The translations under genes and the position numbers were made by a program. A stretch of DNA of 64,000 bases from Polytrichum commune (lineage: Eukaryota; Streptophyta; Polytrichopsida; Polytrichales; Polytrichaceae), in the NCBI GenBank assembly GCA_950295325.1, contig OX485807.1, positions 9,513,001-9,577,000 of the forward strand, written 5' to 3'. How positions within the stretch are numbered: the stretch's first letter is position 1; each line of letters opens with the position of its first letter. A model generated the notes under the pieces. The model searched no databases and was not told the DNA's origin. It saw only the letters and a list, made by a program, of their open reading frames with translations. Positions 58,917 through 64,000 of the stretch are shown in pieces.

Positions 58917-61900
58917 CTATATGCAACTTTTATTTTCATTTAGGGAGCGGGGTGCCACAAAAACCTTTGTTGGTGGGCCAAAATGAAGATATTGGGAAGT
59001 ACTGAGAACCAAGGGTATTGGGCCATTCAGATCATTGGAACTGTAGTTTAGAAAATGCTGCAGGAATCTCTTGTGAGAGCAAGTTGTAGGACAGATTGAG
59101 CAAGTCTGACCAAGTGACACTTGAGTGGCTCGTAGAGATTGATCCTGAAAAGTTGTTGTGCAAGATGTCCTGGTCATAAAAGCTTGTTGCGTTTCCCAAC
59201 CCAGAGGGAATTCCCGTCAGACTGTTGTAGCTTTAATGGAGAATTATGAGGTTGCAATATTCTGCTATCTTTTCACTGAGAGGACCCAAGAGCTTATTGT
59301 GAAAGAGATTGATCTCTATAATCCCTTTGGGGTTGATGCCCAATGGGAAAGACCCAGGTATTTGATTGTATCTCACTTCAAAGAACACCAATGATGGGTT
59401 GTCGAAGCTCAACAGGAAGGTTGGCGGAATTGTGAGAAAGATGAAGGGTGGGGATAGGGAGCTTCCCAAGGAATGTGGAAATTTTACCTATCAAGAACAA
59501 ACAAAGTGTGTTAATGTGACACAAGTGCCATGTCACAAAATGAGGCCCAACAAATAGATTATTTTCCTTATTTATATTTGTTAGAGATAACCTTAAGCTC
59601 GACATCTAGGTTCAAGAGAATGACTAGCCTATGAATCAAGAAAAGAGCATCTACTAAATTCATTCTGTAACAAAACAAATCATGTGATGACTATTGTACC
59701 TTATTCAAGGTACAAACAAACAGCAATTTCACTCTCTATCAAGGCTGATGGATAAGGCTAAAGTGGATGCAATATCTCAACAAGTGAGATTTTTGGAACA
59801 CAGTGATCACAATGGTTATCTGAAAAGTAATTTGCAACACAACATGAGTTCTTCCAGCCAAATTACAACTTACCTGTAAACTGATTTGGTGAAAGACCAA
59901 GTTGGTTAAGGCTGTCGAAGGAAGAGAGCCACGTCAGCAACAACCTCGCAGACTTATTTTCAACTGCACTGAGGGAGAAAATCTGTATGGTGTTTTTTTT
60001 TCACAACAAGCCCAGTATGGTGTACATCGGACAACTGGTTGAAGTCCACTACGAGCGAATTATACAAAGGGATTCCGCCCATCAGCTTTCATGTCCTTAA
60101 ACTCAGAGCAGAAGGCTCCTATCCAGATCATCAAACTTGCAGATGTTACCGACTGCAATATGCACTATTTTTAATAATGGTTTCTTCAATAGCGCAACTA
60201 GCCTATCATCTCTTATATCAAGTCCCATATCAAAACTTCATTCCTTCAAAATAGTAACCCTGTCCCATGCCAAAAAATTTAGCAGAAGGATGCAGATAAT
60301 GACAACAGTAAAATATTGCAAGCATCTAAGTGTTGTAGTGATTAACCAACTTGAAAAATTGCCTTCCATTCTATAACATTCGTAAAGTTGTGGAGATAGA
60401 CCTACTTGAAAACTATTGTCCCTATTCGCTATAAACAATTATCCACATGTCGGATCGTTCAAGTTCATCCTAAAGTGGCGCTTCCTCTCTGTGCAGGTAT
60501 ACATTGTTAAATGAATAGACAACCAATTAGAAGAGATTATAATTTTCTCTACTTCAAGTGCCCCCATTTAATTTGGTGACAGACCTTTCTCGGACACCTA
60601 TATTTTCTTAACTAGTCTAGGTTCAAGAATCAACGTTTATTGAGATGATCTATGTGATCGTTTAAGGAGAAAGAGAAAGTTCACTTTGATAATGAATAAC
60701 ATATTCATGAGCTCTGAAACTCTTCAAGAACTCGGTTGGGTTCTCAAAGAAACCCTTGGAAACGTTGGTTCACTACACATCTTAGAGGATTCTATACCCA
60801 TGTAGACATCTAGTTTAGGCCCTTTGCAAATAGTGTACGTGACACTAAATACCATAAATGTAGTTCATGTCCTTATAAAGAAGTGAATAAAAACATAAAT
60901 ACCTGTCAAGTCGTTGTAACCAAGAATGATGTAGATATTGAAGAGTCCCCCAATGTTCCCATGATTCAAATCCTGCAATGCACTTTACTCAGGAGGCAAC
61001 GTCCCAGTGATGAAAATCTGCTGGGCCGTGATGTATGCAACATTCTTGAGCTGACTAAACTCTTTCGGGATGGGTGCACTCAACATATTCTGGGTCAAAT
61101 CCAAGCTGACCAGGCTGATCATCTTCCTGAGTTCTAGAATGTGGCCATGCAACCGATTCGCAGACAGATCCAACGCCTGGAGATATTTCATGTTGCCAAA
61201 AACTCCGGAGGAATGGTCCCTGTGATCGAATTGCCATGCAAATCGAGGTAAAGCAATGCAGGGAAGTAAGTCACCCATACAGGAAGCGGCCCAGTGAGGA
61301 GATTGTTGCCCACGGCTAATTGTTGCAAATTCTTTTGCGATTTGGACAAGCATGAGGGGTCCGCCGATCCGTTTAGAGTGACGAGCTCCACCATGTTGCA
61401 GGAGGAGGCTGGCATTTCGTTTGTGGAGCTGCCCCCTCTGATGTCGAAATGTTGGAGTTTTGTGAGCTTGCCAAGTGTGCTTGGAAGCTCCTCTGTGAAT
61501 GAATCACCGAAGACCTGAGTGATGAGGTTGTGCAAGTGGCGGAGATCAGGAGGGATCGGTACACTAAAGTTGACGTTGGCTAAGAAGAGGTTTTGGAGTG
61601 AGGTTAAATTGCATTGGGATGCACCTGGATGTTTGATCTTGGGATCTATGGTTAGGTTTCCGCCTCGTTGAGGTACGTTCACTGCTACCGTTACGTTTAC
61701 CACTCGCCCGGCGCCACTGCAATCCACCCCCCGCAGTAATTTGAGAACAAATCCCATCAGTTGTGGTTGGATCAATTGCTGCCTATATAATCCCACTCCA
61801 ATGGCTCTTGAGTTCTACCAGATGATTTGGGAAGGAGAAAGTAGTCTCAATTTTATGCAGGTAAGATAAATTGCTAATTGCGTTCTTGTGATGCATTGCA

Positions 61901-62925
61901 ATATTTTCTTGACGATGGTTACATTCCAATGGCAGCAATCGGGTGCATGCTAACGCAACTCACATGGCTCACAGTAAGCGGTATCAATATTCTTGAGTTC
62001 TACCGGATAATTTGGGAAGGGAATGCAGTCTCTAATCTATGCAGGTTCAGCAAGTTGCTGATTGCTCTCTTGTGATTAGTTGCTCGCATTCCAATGACAG
62101 CGATTGGTGCATGGTAATGCCATTCAAATAGCTCACAATAAGTGGTATCAATGTTCTTAAGTTCTACCGATTGATTTGGGAAGGAGAATGCAGTCTCAAA
62201 TTTATGCAGGTTCAACAAATTACTAATGACGTTCTTATCATGCACTGCAACAATTGCTTGACAATGTAGGCTGGCTTGCATTACAATGGCAGCAATCGGT
62301 GTTGGCGTTTGGCACATGCTAATTCCACTCAAGTGGCTCACAATGAGTAGTATCATTATTCTTTAGTTCCACCGGATGATTTGGGAAAGCGGATTCCAGC
62401 ATTGGTGCATGCTAATGCCACTCAATGACTCGCAGGAAGTGGTATCAATTTTCTGAGTTCTACCGGATAGTTTGGGAGGGAGCATCCAGTCTCCAATCTG
62501 TGCAGGCTTAACAAATTGCTAATGACGTTCTTGTGATGCATTGCAACAATTGCTTGACGACGGAGGCTGGATTGCATTGCAATGGCAACAATCGGCGTCA
62601 AATGGCTGACAGTAAGTGCTAACAAAATTGATTTGGCAAGAAGAGTCCAATCTCAATTTTATGGAGGTATAACAAATTGTTAAATGCGCTCTGGTGATGC
62701 ATCCTACAACAATGGAGGAGACTTACAGTCCAATGGCAGCAATCAGTATTTGCCTTCCATGTGGCAAGTGCTTCGTTGGGTCCAGCGAAGCCTTCTTGAA
62801 TGTTAAGAGCGTCGTTGCATCCTTTGCATAGGATGATGCTGCCTGACTGCCACCCACAGCCCGCAGAGCATTACCAGCAGTAGCAGTGCCCAGCACCCTG
62901 GCTGGGCCACTCTTGATGATCTCAT
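58917..62925 (-). pseudogene. Broken LRR receptor-like protein gene
   Basis: From the ATG at 62925 the - strand reads a signal peptide (MRSSRVAQPGCWALLLLVML) and then an LRR N-terminal cap in two frames: 'YAKDATTLLTFKKASLDP' and, shifted, 'EALATWKANTDCCHWT'. After a repeat-filled intron, 'GVDCSGAGRVV' completes the cap and LRRs run on: 'LHNLITQVFGDSFTEELPST', 'NNLLTGPLPVWVTYFPALLY', 'LDLHGNSITGTIPPEF'. Further LRRs appear in changing frames ('LQALDLSANRLHGHI', 'LTGIPSGLGNATSF') down to 58917. Such genes encode cell-surface receptors for defence or development. No kinase domain is seen. At least three frameshifts or stops, and 'gcgg' where the intron acceptor should be, indicate a pseudogene. 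Confidence 0.75.
61800..62760 (-). repeat. Tandem repeat filling intron 1 of the LRR gene, about six copies
   Basis: Copies of 'gagttctaccggatgatttg' then 'ggaagg' on the + strand recur near 61812, 61996, 62158, 62366 and 62456, with a weak one near 62627. The spacing is irregular, about 90-210 bp. Each period includes 'caatggcagcaatc', and the copy of that motif at 62730-62745 is the end of LRR exon 1. On the - strand the real junction reads GATTGCTGCCATTGGACT|GTAAG, and decayed versions such as GATTGCTGCCATTGGAATGTAA follow inside the intron. Confidence 0.82.
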
Positions 62926-64000
62926 GCTGCGGGCCCTCGCTGTGATGGTCTTGCCGAAACCCAATGTGGTATCAACTTGCACTGCCCAGTCGTGACATGC
63001 GTATTTTGGTTAGTACACGCAAATGTAAGTGAATTCAACAACACACGACCTAGGATGAAGCCACAAAATTAGAATCAATGGCAATGCACACAAACTTCAA
63101 GTCCTCCGCATCCGGTGTCCGAAAGTGAACTAGAATCAGAGACGCTCGCTTTTTTGAGTAACTTTATGAAAGAAGAGATGGGCAGCTTGAAGTAAAGTAA
63201 CGTATGTACAAGATTTGCAGTAGTAAAGATCGATAGGAGATGGCCAGCTGATGAGTCCGCTTGCATCCAAGGATTCTTGAGAGTCTCAATCTCACCTGTC
63301 AGCGCAGATCATGCGCATTCGTTTTGTAAAAGTGCCGTGCCCACAATGCACCATATTATGAAGATTCTTATCGTGACGAAAGGTTTCAGTAGTGCGGGAA
63401 TGAGGGCCGGAGGGCCGGATTACAGCATGGACTGAATAATATGTATTCCATAGAATACTGGGATCCCTTAGAACATTGTTATGGATCTGAATAATATTAT
63501 GCATTTCGTTTCAGGTTTTCATATTTTATTTCTCATTGCTATTGGAATTGGATGCTCAGGCACTTACCAGAGTTTTGAAAATGACCCACATGATAAATAA
63601 AAGACAAAACATGGAAACTCTTAGGGAATGTGGCTTGCATTGCAAGAAGCTCTGTCCTAAAACAACATTTTTAAAAGTGATTATTTTTATTATTAAATTT
63701 TTTATATTAAATTGAAATTTTCATTAAGCTTCCATTGAGCTATCATTGAACTTTACGAAACCTTTCCATTGAGTTTTGACATGCATTACCCAAGCCCTGA
63801 TACCATTCAAAGGTAGTCTCCACAATGCCTTTATCCCATGATATGGGACAAAGTCCACAAAAGCACCTATTATCTAGGAAATTGTAGTCTCGACACCGAG
63901 ATTTCAATTTCCAAAATTTTGGATGTTTATCTTTTCAATTTTTTCATAATGTGTTGAATCCACCGACCCAAAAAATTGGGAAAAAAATGGTATCCAAAGT
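62926..64000. other. Upstream flank of the LRR pseudogene
   Basis: No gene is supported. 63450-63512 contains half of a family H foldback element. The rest, including the AT-rich end from 63530, shows nothing I can name. Confidence 0.5.
63450..63512. mobile_element. Half copy of family H foldback MITE
   Basis: 'gaacattgttatggatctga' then 'ataatattatgca' matches the right arm of the copy at 31715-31844. The upstream 'ccatagaatactggga' matches the inner arm, but the mirror arm is missing. Confidence 0.65.

Overview
This window is nuclear DNA of a land plant. It holds one intact gene, a PICKLE-type (CHD3) chromatin remodeller with 32 exons and only GT-AG introns, set among AT-rich DNA full of decayed repeats. 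I joined the exons by reading frame, splice phase and similarity to Arabidopsis PKL as I remember it. The species cannot be fixed from sequence alone. Moderate introns (about 0.1-1.2 kb) and the miniature-transposon load would suit a non-seed plant, but this is inference.

Layout: 1-13.7 kb is gene-free and AT-rich, with microsatellites, a GC-rich miniature element and old repeat copies. 13.75-14.39 kb is an internally deleted pogo/Tigger-like DNA transposon. 14.4-33.2 kb has no gene I can support. It is a mosaic of miniature inverted-repeat elements (MITEs), a 261-315 bp tandem array at 27.1-28.5 kb and a cluster of one repeat family at 31.0-33.4 kb. I give the repeat families working letters A, B, C, F, G, H, I, J, K, L, M and N. 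33.2-36.4 kb is the CpG-rich promoter, probable 5' leader exon and leader intron of the remodeller. Its coding exons run from 36388 to 57834 on the + strand and encode 1592 residues: acidic N-terminus, PHD finger, two chromodomains, SNF2 ATPase, DUF1087/DUF1086-type and SANT-SLIDE-like regions, and an unusual C-terminal tail with twelve pentapeptide repeats. 57.8-58.9 kb is the 3' flank. 58.9-62.9 kb on the - strand is a broken leucine-rich-repeat receptor-like gene whose first intron is filled with tandem repeats. 62.9-64 kb has no gene.

The most interesting signals lie outside the known domains: (1) the H-[M/I]-Q-[A/V]-x repeats in the PICKLE tail; (2) four copies of one long foldback element, all in introns of this gene; (3) a nearly perfect 45-bp-arm hairpin in intron 10; (4) two introns, in two different genes, that grew by tandem copying of a segment that includes the 5' splice site; (5) a repeat copy at the promoter that keeps CpG sites where sister copies show TG or CA. 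No RNA gene, CRISPR array or foreign gene cassette was seen.
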